In this document: positions 7,849 to 15,342 of the stretch, one piece after another | Layout: every line of letters begins with the position of its first letter | Position numbering within the stretch: position 1 is the stretch's first letter | Virus record (IMG/VR): IMGVR_UViG_3300031951_000394 | Span: 1 to 41,956 of that record | From: a virus | Length of the DNA: 41,956 nt | Direction: 5' to 3' (one strand) | Program-made: the position numbers and the translations under genes | The notes under the pieces: generated by a model | Databases searched by the model: none | What the model was told of the DNA's origin: nothing | What the model saw: only the letters and a program-made list of their open reading frames with translations

Positions 7849-8353
7849 TTACGGTAGGTACCGCGTCATCAAACAAATAAATGTCAAGTGTAAGAGTTTT
7901 ATAGTAAATAGTCATAAGTTTGGAGACGTTTGGACGCAGGTCATCTGGTTCTTGACAATATAGCACTTTTCGATGGTTTCCTTTAGCTATCAATAATGCC
8001 TTTTTGCCGGTAGTTTCTTTTTCTTTAATTAATTGATCAAACCAATTTGTGATTGTTTTATTAAAAGGAGGATAAAAATCAATATTTGCATAACTTTTAC
8101 ACTCTATAACAAAGGTTTCGAAAAACTTATCTAATTTTTCATATAAGCCTTTATCTGCAATCTGTCTAATATCTCCAGCGTTTGCCTGAACATATCTAGC
8201 TTCTTGCCCTTTTCTAGCCCATATAGTTGCGGCCGCTCCAGAAGTATCTGAACGCCAGCAAGCTCGTTTTTCTTCTCCATCTGTTAACCAAAGACTCAAA
8301 TCTTCGGCGACAGTTCTTTCAAATGTATTTCCTTTTTGCTTTGGATTTTTCAT
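7826..8353 (-). CDS. PD-(D/E)XK nuclease, Holliday-junction-resolvase-like
   Basis: 175 aa from the ATG at 8351-8353. The frame is open to a GTG at 8366-8368, but that codon is in a hairpin. Motifs: K-G-N-x-F-E12-R near the start, a Ser/Gly-rich R-S-D-T-S-G-A stretch (34-40), G-D61-I, and V-I-E84-C-K86, the E...D...E-x-K core of archaeal Hjc-like and phage resolvase-like enzymes. It would cut branched or damaged DNA before packaging or in recombination. It is followed by a glycosylase-like gene, making a small DNA-repair pair. Confidence 0.78.
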   Translation of the reverse strand: MKNPKQKGNTFERTVAEDLSLWLTDGEEKRACWRSDTSGAAATIWARKGQEARYVQANAGDIRQIADKGLYEKLDKFFETFVIECKSYANIDFYPPFNKTITNWFDQLIKEKETTGKKALLIAKGNHRKVLYCQEPDDLRPNVSKLMTIYYKTLTLDIYLFDDAVPTVNEKPNKS

Positions 8354-8358
8354 GATAT

Positions 8359-8390
8359 ACAGGGACACTAACGCTAATTAGTGTCCCTGT
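8359..8390 (-). terminator. Perfect hairpin between VWA gene and nuclease gene
   Basis: 12-bp perfect inverted repeat (8359-8370 and 8379-8390) with an 8-nt loop, ending 5 nt before the nuclease ATG. No T-run follows on the minus strand, so it may cap the 3' end of the VWA transcript, be a processing site, or control nuclease translation, rather than act as a classical terminator. Confidence 0.5.
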
Positions 8391-8401
8391 CTACCGTTTT
8401 G

Positions 8402-9376
8402 TTAATCACAGCAAGAAGAAGCACAGTCACAAGCAGCACTTGCAACATCGCTAACCACGTCTACAGCAGACGAAGCAGTTTCTACTACGGTATCGGCAGC
8501 AGAAACACATAAATTAGTAACTGTATCCAATACACCATCAAGCAATCCAACATCTACAGGATCTGGAATACTTACCGAAGAGCGCATCATTGCTCGTGAT
8601 CTGTTGCTTGGTTGTGTAATAGAAGGCTTAGCAGTATTAACATCCGCACCAACAGAGGCAAAGTAAGATGTTGAATCATAACTCTGACCGGTAGCAAAAC
8701 TTGCCATTTTCATACTACGAGCCATAGTACTACTACGTAAAGCACCTTGAGGACCGGCAGGACCTGCGGCACCAGCTGCATAATTAAGAGTATTTCCAAC
8801 AGGAATATTAAGTGCCTGAGCTGCAGCTACTGCTTGTTCTACTGTTCCTGCTCCAGAATACGTGATTGTCCATTTATACGCATCACACAATTCTTTGACC
8901 AAACCTTTAACTTCGAGATTTTCACCTTGTTCGTTGTTAGGATACTTCTTAGAAGCATTTTCAAACCCATCTGTGAAGATGTTGATAGTAACATCCACAT
9001 CTTCATCTTGCTCTCTACCTTTTACAGCAGATTTAACTGCTTCAATACCTAACATGACAGCATCATTTAACGCAGTCATTCCACCAGGAATATAGGTATT
9101 GTTATTTAGGTCAACAAATTCTTCAATATCCGTAAAGGCATAAAGAGTTTCAACTTCTGAGTCAAACATAATCATCATGATTTGTGTTTTGATCCCGTGT
9201 TTAGTTGAACTTTCTTTAAGCCCTTTTACATAGTCGTTAATGCCTTTAATAGTTGCTTCTTTTTGATAAGACATAGAACTACTTCGGTCAATTATTAGCA
9301 CTTCATAAGCTGTTTTGATTTTAGTAGAATCTTCAATTTTAATTTTTCTTGCTTTCTTTTCTGTTGTATTACTCAT
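8402..9376 (-). CDS. VWA-domain protein with Cys-rich tail
   Basis: 324 aa. A von Willebrand A domain (about 22-190) with a complete MIDAS metal site: D30-x-S32-x-S34, T101 and D136 in F-T-D-G. Such proteins bind partners through a divalent metal and often work with MoxR-type or other AAA+ ATPases. Residues about 200-215 are Gly/Ala/Pro-rich and the last 11 residues contain five cysteines (C-D-C...C-C-D). The N-terminus holds A-R-K-I-K-I-E, matching the C-terminal peptide shared by other proteins here. It overlaps the end of the DNA ligase gene and is followed by a strong hairpin, suggesting separate expression. Confidence 0.9.
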   Translation of the reverse strand: MSNTTEKKARKIKIEDSTKIKTAYEVLIIDRSSSMSYQKEATIKGINDYVKGLKESSTKHGIKTQIMMIMFDSEVETLYAFTDIEEFVDLNNNTYIPGGMTALNDAVMLGIEAVKSAVKGREQDEDVDVTINIFTDGFENASKKYPNNEQGENLEVKGLVKELCDAYKWTITYSGAGTVEQAVAAAQALNIPVGNTLNYAAGAAGPAGPQGALRSSTMARSMKMASFATGQSYDSTSYFASVGADVNTAKPSITQPSNRSRAMMRSSVSIPDPVDVGLLDGVLDTVTNLCVSAADTVVETASSAVDVVSDVASAACDCASSCCD

Positions 9377-10484
9377 AGTCTCTAATTGTTAACATTTTAG
9401 GAAATCTCAGTGATCCTTTTGGAGTATAGTTCTGAAATTCAATAGTAGCTTTCTTTCCGATAACTTTCTCTTTATCTGTTAATAACCTTTTATAAAAATC
9501 AAAGTTACCTTTAGGATTAGCTTCACAAGTATCTTTACCGTCTGTTGTTGTTTTATGTAGTTTTACGACAATCTTTCCAGCCATACCTGCACGATTGCCT
9601 TTACCTTCCAAAACATCAACAACCTCAAATTCATCAGTTATGAATTCTTTTCTTTTAACTAATGCTTTGGTACGATCAAACTCATAAACAGTATCAGAAC
9701 GTATCATTTGACCTTCGAATCCAGCGTCTAAAAACTCTGTATAGTACTTATCTAAAGTATCTTGATCTTCTACCTCGCGTGTGTCAACCAATACGATCAA
9801 AGGATTTTTCAATCGTTTAACAATTTTTTCTAACTTTTTAAATCGTTCAGAAAAAGGTTTTGTCTTATCCCTAATATCATAGACATAATATTTTATGGTT
9901 TCTGCACACTCTTTAATTTCTTGTGGAGAAGGTTTTGTTCTTCTGATATGTGAAACGAGGGTATCAAAATCATCTTTTAACTCATGGTTATAAAGCTCTC
10001 CGTCCAACTCTAATAAAGAATCATCCTTAAATACTTCTTTAAGTGCTTCTCGAATATGTGGACAAGAAACAAATTCTTTATTATTTCTTGATACCAATTT
10101 ATCGATTGTTGCAATACAACGAATACCATCTAATTTAGGCTGAACAAACAAAGGTTTCTCATAACTCAAAGTTACATCAGCGTAATCCTCAGCTAACATA
10201 GGACTTAAAAAAGAAACATCGTCAATAGTTTTAATGTTTTCTTTATACTCTCCCTCTAGCTTTTTAGTTCTTTTAGCTAATGCTTCTGCTAATGCCTGCT
10301 CTTCAGGTGTTGTTTCATTGGTCTTCCCAATATTTTTCCCTTTACATGTAGTCCATGCAGAAATAACCTTTTTACCGTCTGTTTGACCAGAAATAGTACG
10401 ATATTTATTTCCTTCAACTTCGATATACCATTCTTGAATTTTTCCTGTGCTAGTTCGTTTATAAATTTTATTCAGTGTTTTCAT
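9369..10484 (-). CDS. ATP-dependent DNA ligase with WGR-like N-terminus
   Basis: 371 aa. N-terminal 75 residues (Y-I-E-V-E-G-N-x-Y-R-T...W-T-T-C-x-G-K-N-I-G-K-T-N) resemble a WGR-like nucleic-acid-binding module found in many phage ligases. The adenylation domain follows: motif I K117-L-D-G-I-R, motif III L-E-L-D-G-E-L-Y, IIIa Y-V-Y-D-I-R-D, motif IV F-E-G-Q-M-I-R, motif V L-V-K-R-K. A C-terminal OB-fold ends the protein. It seals nicks during phage replication and recombination. The start ATG lies in the end of the 83-aa gene upstream. Confidence 0.95.
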   Translation of the reverse strand: MKTLNKIYKRTSTGKIQEWYIEVEGNKYRTISGQTDGKKVISAWTTCKGKNIGKTNETTPEEQALAEALAKRTKKLEGEYKENIKTIDDVSFLSPMLAEDYADVTLSYEKPLFVQPKLDGIRCIATIDKLVSRNNKEFVSCPHIREALKEVFKDDSLLELDGELYNHELKDDFDTLVSHIRRTKPSPQEIKECAETIKYYVYDIRDKTKPFSERFKKLEKIVKRLKNPLIVLVDTREVEDQDTLDKYYTEFLDAGFEGQMIRSDTVYEFDRTKALVKRKEFITDEFEVVDVLEGKGNRAGMAGKIVVKLHKTTTDGKDTCEANPKGNFDFYKRLLTDKEKVIGKKATIEFQNYTPKGSLRFPKMLTIRDYE

Positions 10485-10719
10485 TTTTTAACAATTCAGC
10501 AACCATCCAACCATCATCAGTAGTTCCGACAATTTTATATTGTGAAAACAACTCTTCTCTAGTAAATAGCCACGCATGAGAATGATTTATTTTTGTACAG
10601 ATAAATCCTTTAGGATCTAACTGAAATTTCTGACCGTCAATTGGGGTAAATGACAAAAATTTCAGAATTGTGATATCTGAAATTAATGTATTTACCTGTC
10701 TTACAAAAATAGTAGACAT
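10468..10719 (-). CDS. Hypothetical protein, 83 aa
   Basis: Small protein with no recognised family. A central segment F-I-C-T-K-I-N-H-S-H-A-W-L-F (about 39-52) holds Cys and His residues, without a clear zinc motif. It overlaps the ligase gene by 17 nt and is the first gene after the terminator at 10726-10749, so it and the ligase probably have their own promoter within or upstream of that hairpin. Confidence 0.7.
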   Translation of the reverse strand: MSTIFVRQVNTLISDITILKFLSFTPIDGQKFQLDPKGFICTKINHSHAWLFTREELFSQYKIVGTTDDGWMVAELLKNENTE

Positions 10720-10725
10720 AAAAAA

Positions 10726-10749
10726 TAGGGGCAGGTTTCCCTGCCCCTA
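10726..10749 (-). terminator. Intrinsic terminator with GAAA tetraloop
   Basis: Perfect 10-bp stem (10726-10735 and 10740-10749) closed on the minus strand by a GAAA loop, a stable GNRA tetraloop, and followed within 1-2 nt by a T-rich run ahead of the next ATG. A textbook factor-independent terminator ending transcription of 10762-11316. Confidence 0.88.
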
Positions 10750-10761
10750 AGATTATTTTAC

Positions 10762-11316
10762 TTACTCGGCTTTTGTTTCCGTTTGATCGGTAACAAGAAG
10801 CGAATCGGCTTCTTGTTGGTCAAGCTGCTCAAGAGCATGCTTTACACCAAGTTTATAATCAAACGAGTCATCAATATGACAAACGCTAGATAATGACATC
10901 CATTCGCCGTTAGGCTTAATAATAGTCACATACGTAGCGCCTCCACGAGGAAGGAATTCATATGCTCCTCTAAGGTAACTAGGTACAGGAGGAGCAATGG
11001 CAACACCAGGAATATCTGCATATCTGATGTGTACCACAGAAACAGTATTACCTGCTTGACGAAGTTTGTGGATAGTCAATCCATTATTAGTGGCATAACG
11101 CACACGATTAAGTGCTCGAATTTCTTCTTTACGAACTTTACGTTCACGTTCACGAATTGTAGGATCTTCAGCCTCCAACTCATTTTTAGCTTTGTAAAGC
11201 TCAGCTTTAGCTTGCCGATGTTTCACGGCAAGCTCAGCTTGTTCTTGTTCAACGGAAAGCAGACGATTAAGCAGCTCGGCTACTGGCGTCTTCTCAGCGA
11301 TTTCGGTAGTATTCAT
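10762..11316 (-). CDS. Hypothetical protein with N-terminal coiled coil, 184 aa
   Basis: Residues about 15-75 are a long, charged heptad-like helix (Glu, Ala, Lys, Arg) that predicts a coiled coil; residues 80-150 look beta-rich, with P-R-G-G-A-T-Y-V-T-I-I-K-P. No family recognised. The ATG at 11314-11316 was chosen over the TTG further upstream. The leader has the tandem TTTAG element on the opposite strand (11345-11354), and an intrinsic terminator follows the gene, so it may be a high-level separate transcript. Confidence 0.78.
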   Translation of the reverse strand: MNTTEIAEKTPVAELLNRLLSVEQEQAELAVKHRQAKAELYKAKNELEAEDPTIRERERKVRKEEIRALNRVRYATNNGLTIHKLRQAGNTVSVVHIRYADIPGVAIAPPVPSYLRGAYEFLPRGGATYVTIIKPNGEWMSLSSVCHIDDSFDYKLGVKHALEQLDQQEADSLLVTDQTETKAE

Positions 11317-11361
11317 ATGTTTGTTAGATTGTTTTAGAAACAATTTTAGTTTAGATTAATT

Positions 11362-11613
11362 TTATTCTTCGACAGCAGCAGGTTCAGCTTCAACAACTTC
11401 GTTATCAGCAGCAACAAATGCGACTGGAGCAATGAAGGCAGCGCCAACAGGAGCAGGAGTTTCAACAACCTTTTCCTTTTTTACCTTCGCAGGAGCATTA
11501 GGATCTTTTGGTTTGTTTTTGCTTCCCTTAGGACGACCACGACCTCTCTTGGCGGGGGTAGTTGGAGTTGCGACTGGTGTTTGAGTTTCTTCGTTTGTGT
11601 TTTCAGTAGACAT
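11362..11613 (-). CDS. AT-hook-like basic protein, 83 aa
   Basis: A low-complexity protein with a central K-R-G-R-G-R-P-K-G-S-K-N-K (about 23-35), the AT-hook core (R-G-R-P) that binds the minor groove of AT-rich DNA. The rest is Pro/Ala/Lys-rich followed by a Val/Ala/Glu acidic tail. It probably coats or bends phage or host DNA. It lies between the recombinase and the coiled-coil protein; its leader contains the A-C-T-A-A-A element shared with other genes here. Confidence 0.8.
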   Translation of the reverse strand: MSTENTNEETQTPVATPTTPAKRGRGRPKGSKNKPKDPNAPAKVKKEKVVETPAPVGAAFIAPVAFVAADNEVVEAEPAAVEE

Positions 11614-11636
11614 AATAATTATGTGTTTTGTTTAGT

Positions 11637-12869
11637 TTATAGTTCTTGAATTGCGTCTTCGTCGTCAAGATCATTTGCTTTCTTGCGACCTCTTTTTTGT
11701 TTATTCTCTGTTTCAACTCGTTTTATGTCATCTATGGATGGCATATCGGGGATGCCAAATTCCTTACGTATAAGTTCTTTGGCGTCATGGCTTTTAGCGA
11801 TAAGTGAAGCTAATTCTCCTTCTCGTAGATTTTTACCTACTGGAATAAGAAACTTGCTTTTGCGAATTTTATCTTGACCTGATTCGTCTTGATAAACCTC
11901 GTCGTCTTCATAGTAAGTATCTTCAACTTCCCAACTATAATAACCACCACTTTTCGATACTAAATTCGTATATTCATCAGCTAGCTTTCTTACTAAAGAA
12001 GAATACCAATCAATACCTCCTTTGATATGTACATCAAATTCAACTTCTTGTGAGTTACCTTCTCGACCTAATTTATTGCGTTTACAAATTAACTTATGTC
12101 GAGATCCTACTTTACGCTCCGCACCATTCGCCATCTTTTTAACAAGATCTTTTGTGCGTACAACCTTCCATTGATATGTAGAGTGGAATCTAGGTGCATC
12201 ACCACCAATCATAGCCTCAGCTTCTTCACCGCCAAATGACGTTTTTCCGATAGCTATCTTTAATTGGTTTAATGCCATGAAGATACATTTTTCACTTTCA
12301 AGTGGATGAATGATCCTACGATAAAAACCAGACATCAATCTCGCATGTTCACCTACTTTAGTTTCTCCAACAGTAACATCAGATTGTAACTCGTATTCAG
12401 GAATAGCACCTGCAATCGAATCAAGACAAATCAAAACAGGCGTATTTCCCTCAGGATCAGCTTTAGGCAGACCACGAATAAAATCTTCGCAAACAGTTAA
12501 GGCTTCTTGAAGTGTATCTACTTTAGGCATGATCAATTTAGTAAGATCAACGCCTTGATTTTTTGCGTAGTCTAGGTCAGCAGCTTTCTCTGTCTCAACC
12601 CAAACTACAATACCTCCAGCTTGTTGTACAAGCTTTGCAATGTTAAGAAATAATGTTGTCTTAGAACAACCCTTCTTACCATAAGTCAAATAACAACGTC
12701 CATAAGCTAAGAATCTACGATCCAAGATATACTCTAGTAGTGGATTATCCACAATTAAACCAGTAGCAGGAGGAACCTGATGTCCTAGTTCAATTTCTAG
12801 ATTACTATCTCGTCCTCTCCTCTTTTTATATTGTTTTTGAACGTCTGAAAGATAATTAGATAAAGTCAT
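11637..12869 (-). CDS. RecA/UvsX-like recombinase
   Basis: 410 aa. RecA-fold core: P-loop at 64-71 reads G-K-K-G-C-S-K-T, where the usual Gly before Lys is Ser; then V-V-W-V-E-T-E-K (about 90), the Walker B strand V-L-I-C-L-D-S-I-A, and M-A-L-N-Q-L-K near 210. It forms filaments on single-stranded DNA for strand exchange. The C-terminus is Lys/Arg-rich then acidic (D-D-E-D), as in UvsX-type tails. It is placed directly after the single-strand binding protein, its usual partner, with a terminator between them. The altered P-loop makes its ATPase worth testing. Confidence 0.9.
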   Translation of the reverse strand: MTLSNYLSDVQKQYKKRRGRDSNLEIELGHQVPPATGLIVDNPLLEYILDRRFLAYGRCYLTYGKKGCSKTTLFLNIAKLVQQAGGIVVWVETEKAADLDYAKNQGVDLTKLIMPKVDTLQEALTVCEDFIRGLPKADPEGNTPVLICLDSIAGAIPEYELQSDVTVGETKVGEHARLMSGFYRRIIHPLESEKCIFMALNQLKIAIGKTSFGGEEAEAMIGGDAPRFHSTYQWKVVRTKDLVKKMANGAERKVGSRHKLICKRNKLGREGNSQEVEFDVHIKGGIDWYSSLVRKLADEYTNLVSKSGGYYSWEVEDTYYEDDEVYQDESGQDKIRKSKFLIPVGKNLREGELASLIAKSHDAKELIRKEFGIPDMPSIDDIKRVETENKQKRGRKKANDLDDEDAIQEL

Positions 12870-12882
12870 ATTCTATAAAAGA

Positions 12883-12935
12883 ATAGACTGACTTCCAACT
12901 AAATTGGAAATTAATTTAACCGGAAGTCAGTCTAT
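12883..12935 (-). terminator. Terminator between SSB and recombinase
   Basis: Perfect 14-bp arms (12883-12896 and 12922-12935) separated by a 25-nt loop that can itself pair (aaatt/aattt). On the minus strand a T-rich stretch follows, running into the recombinase leader. It separates a probably abundant SSB transcript from the recombinase. Confidence 0.8.
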
Positions 12936-12942
12936 AAGTTAA

Positions 12943-13980
12943 TTATTCTTCAGCGCTTGTAATACGCGGCTTGGGTCTTTTCAAGAAGGCAGCAGCTTGT
13001 TCAGCCGTTACCTTTGGTTTACTTACTGCAATTCCAGGAATTTCATCTCCATCATCTTCAATAAACTCAGTTTCTACCACTTCTTCTTCAACAGAAAGTC
13101 TTGGCTTAGCAAGATTAGCGACAGCCGGAACTGTTGAACTCAGTTTTGCAGAAGGTACAGAAATTTTTGAAGTTTGTGCAACTCTAGCTGGAGCAGGTTC
13201 AGCATTAATCACCACCTTATCAAAACCAGGATAACCACTCATGCATTTTTCGAATACATCAGGAGAATACATCTTACTAAGTTTTTCAATAAGTTCAGCA
13301 GGTGTTCTACGAATAAATACATCGTCTAAATTGTAAATATTTTCTGAATCTGCTAAAGCTTCTGGAATATTAGTAGCTTCGCTTTGAGAAGGTTCAATTT
13401 GCCAAGGTGCTCCACCACCGTCTTTAAGTTTAATAAAGACTGGAATACAACTATCTGGATCGTTTAGTACCGGACGTTCTCTGCCTCTTGTGTCACGCTC
13501 ACCCAACCAAGAATTAATGATAGATGCACCATTAAAAGATGGTAAGTCTAGTACGTGTGCTCCAGCTTCTAGATTGTTTACATAAGCGACGTTATAAACA
13601 ACACGTGTAGTTGTACGTCCAAACAACGGATACACTTTTCTCTTTTGACCGTTGTCATCAGTTCCTTCGATAGCTTTCGCTTCTTCAGAGAAATGAATTT
13701 TCATGTTACGTTCAAAATGATCGACTGGATCATTCTCGATACATACATATTTTTCCTTAAATTTATCACCAAAATTATCTCGAATTTTGAAGGTTTTGTA
13801 CCATACTCCATTACCTTCAGCGTCTACTTTATAAGGAGGAAGAAAGTAAAGCCATGCTCCATTAGGATTATTCTTTTTATTAAAAGAAACTTGACGAACT
13901 TCTGGTCGAATATATTTTCCAGCGTCGCGAAGGTCAATTTCAGAGCCAATGAATTTTTTTGAGGGTTTAATTATTGCCAT
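12943..13980 (-). CDS. Single-stranded DNA-binding protein (gp32-like role)
   Basis: 345 aa. The N-terminal part has the phage SSB style: W-L-Y-F-L-P-P (about 43-49), W-Y-K-T-F-K-I-R, then P-L-F-G-R-T-T-T-R-V-V-Y-N-V-A-Y-V and P-S-F-N-G-A, aromatic strands of an OB-fold. After about residue 255 comes a flexible Ala/Pro/Ser region and acidic patches (E-E-E-V-V-E-T-E-F-I-E-D-D-G-D-E), the type of tail that recruits replication partners. Context is strong: adjacent to RecA-like protein, with its own terminator. Assignment rests on pattern and context, as sequence similarity in this group is low. Confidence 0.78.
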   Translation of the reverse strand: MAIIKPSKKFIGSEIDLRDAGKYIRPEVRQVSFNKKNNPNGAWLYFLPPYKVDAEGNGVWYKTFKIRDNFGDKFKEKYVCIENDPVDHFERNMKIHFSEEAKAIEGTDDNGQKRKVYPLFGRTTTRVVYNVAYVNNLEAGAHVLDLPSFNGASIINSWLGERDTRGRERPVLNDPDSCIPVFIKLKDGGGAPWQIEPSQSEATNIPEALADSENIYNLDDVFIRRTPAELIEKLSKMYSPDVFEKCMSGYPGFDKVVINAEPAPARVAQTSKISVPSAKLSSTVPAVANLAKPRLSVEEEVVETEFIEDDGDEIPGIAVSKPKVTAEQAAAFLKRPKPRITSAEE

Positions 13981-13985
13981 ATATT

Positions 13986-14249
13986 TTATTTTGTATTATT
14001 TAGTTTGTATAGATGTTGATATTTGCTATTTATTTGAATATTTGATTTTTTAGCTAATTCAAATGTTTCGTTATATTTAGTTATTAGATCTTGTATTCGT
14101 GTTATGCAAGTTGTTGCTTGCAAGGCGGACCGAAGGGACTCGTTAAAGTCCCAATCGGCCTTACCTATCTTACACGATATACACATCTTTTCAACTACTC
14201 TTTCTAAATTTTTTTCAATGAGTAGTCTGTTGTTATCGTGATAATTCAT
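13986..14249 (-). CDS. Hypothetical protein in the E1/JAMM locus, 87 aa
   Basis: Small, mostly helical protein with a C-x-x-C pair (C23, C26) in M-C-I-S-C-K-I-G-K and a third Cys near residue 48. No family recognised and no ubiquitin-like fold is evident; it does not end in Gly-Gly. It starts 5 nt after the E1-like gene ends and stops 5 nt before the SSB gene, so it may be co-transcribed with either. Confidence 0.68.
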   Translation of the reverse strand: MNYHDNNRLLIEKNLERVVEKMCISCKIGKADWDFNESLRSALQATTCITRIQDLITKYNETFELAKKSNIQINSKYQHLYKLNNTK

Positions 14250-14253
14250 CTTA

Positions 14254-14865
14254 TTAAACCATGAAAATTTTTTCAGGTAGTGGATGTATACCTCTAGTAT
14301 AATTTAAAAAAGTTTGAGTCATCATAGCCGCAACGATTATAGGTAAAGCATGAGAGATGTTATTTTCCTTCTCATACTTCAACAAACAACCATTCCGTTC
14401 AGTACTATCACTAAGCATTTTTTCGAGCGTTTTACGAGGAACTGTTTTATTAAATACACAACCTTGACGACTCTCGCAACGACCATCAATCCAAAAAGCC
14501 TTGTCTGGATTGTCCCAAGACCACTCATAAAGAGCTTTTCTGAAGGTCATACTATCTACACCACAAAAAATAAGATCGTAGTTTTTAAAATCTTCTACAG
14601 TCATAAACCGTTTATGTGGTGTAAGTGCAAATCTATTTGCAATAGAGTCCACCTTCATAGTATGTAAATCAGCTTCTGTAAAATTCTGATGTAACAAGTT
14701 TTTAAAATCCACGACATCGTCGTCGTAAATATCAATTTCATAATCTGTAAATGGGAATTGATTTCGATTTACACCAAAATCATAAAGCATACCAGACAAA
14801 TGGGAACCAATACCGCCGGCACCAGCGATACCAATTTTTTTAATTTTAGGGATTGTATTACTCAT
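14254..14865 (-). CDS. ThiF/E1-like adenylyltransferase
   Basis: 203 aa. Rossmann-type ATP-binding loop G15-A-G-G-I-G20-S, then D-I-Y-D-D-D-V-V-D-F-K-N56-L-L-H-Q, the D-x(5-6)-N-L-x-x-Q signature of ThiF/MoeB/E1 enzymes that adenylate the C-terminus of ubiquitin-like or sulfur-carrier proteins. C130 and C136 in D-G-R-C-E-S-R-Q-G-C are candidate thiol residues. It is shorter than most stand-alone E1-like proteins (about 240-260 aa). The next gene upstream is a JAMM protease, as in bacterial E1-JAB and PRTRC cassettes. No ubiquitin-like or E2 partner was recognised. Confidence 0.85.
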   Translation of the reverse strand: MSNTIPKIKKIGIAGAGGIGSHLSGMLYDFGVNRNQFPFTDYEIDIYDDDVVDFKNLLHQNFTEADLHTMKVDSIANRFALTPHKRFMTVEDFKNYDLIFCGVDSMTFRKALYEWSWDNPDKAFWIDGRCESRQGCVFNKTVPRKTLEKMLSDSTERNGCLLKYEKENNISHALPIIVAAMMTQTFLNYTRGIHPLPEKIFMV

Positions 14866-14886
14866 TATTATATTGTAGTTATTTTG

Positions 14887-15336
14887 TTATGCTACTACGG
14901 CATTTATATCTTTATGTTCGACAAATCCGTCTGAAGTACCTTCATAGACCGTCGAAAAGGTAGTGTGAAACTCCTTATCAGTTTCCCAAACGGATATACG
15001 GTTTGTTGTTTGACTGTATATCATGTTTATTGAAAACCCTGGAAATAATTGTGATAAATCTATTGTACTAGGAATTGCTAAAAATCTAGGATGAGTATGA
15101 AAAGATGCGAAGTGTCTCTCACCTTTCATAACTCTTGGTAGAATCTTATCCGCATATTCTTGTTGATCTGCAGTCCATAATACAGGAGCTAACGCTTTTC
15201 CTGTATTTTGGTTTGTAAGTTTAATAAACTCATAACTGTCTTCAACGGAGGGATTATGGATTATGATCCCTCCCTCTTCTTCAATCTCGTCGTGACATTG
15301 TTGTGTTGCTTCATGAATGACCTCAATTAATTTCAT
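14887..15336 (-). CDS. JAB/JAMM (MPN+) metalloprotease
   Basis: 149 aa. The complete JAMM zinc site is visible: Glu at 20/21 (E-E-E-G-G), H80-x-H82-P, then S90-x-x-D93 at the standard spacing. JAMM enzymes cleave (iso)peptide bonds after ubiquitin-like proteins, or process such precursors. It is next to the E1-like gene (21-nt gap) and after the 660-aa unknown (6-nt gap), so the three are probably one functional set, comparable to PRTRC A/ThiF pairs. Confidence 0.87.
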   Translation of the reverse strand: MKLIEVIHEATQQCHDEIEEEGGIIIHNPSVEDSYEFIKLTNQNTGKALAPVLWTADQQEYADKILPRVMKGERHFASFHTHPRFLAIPSTIDLSQLFPGFSINMIYSQTTNRISVWETDKEFHTTFSTVYEGTSDGFVEHKDINAVVA

Positions 15337-15342
15337 AATATT

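Noticed and set aside
8354-8368. GTG start for the nuclease at 8366-8368
   Set aside because: It lies in the arm of the 8359-8390 hairpin, and the ATG at 8351-8353 gives the normal nuclease start.
8747-9052. 101-aa plus-strand ORF opposite the VWA gene
   Set aside because: Antisense shadow of a well-supported gene; Cys/Ser-rich composition arises from the opposite frame.
13645-13962. 105-aa plus-strand ORF opposite the SSB gene
   Set aside because: Fully covered by a better gene on the other strand; no start context or domain.
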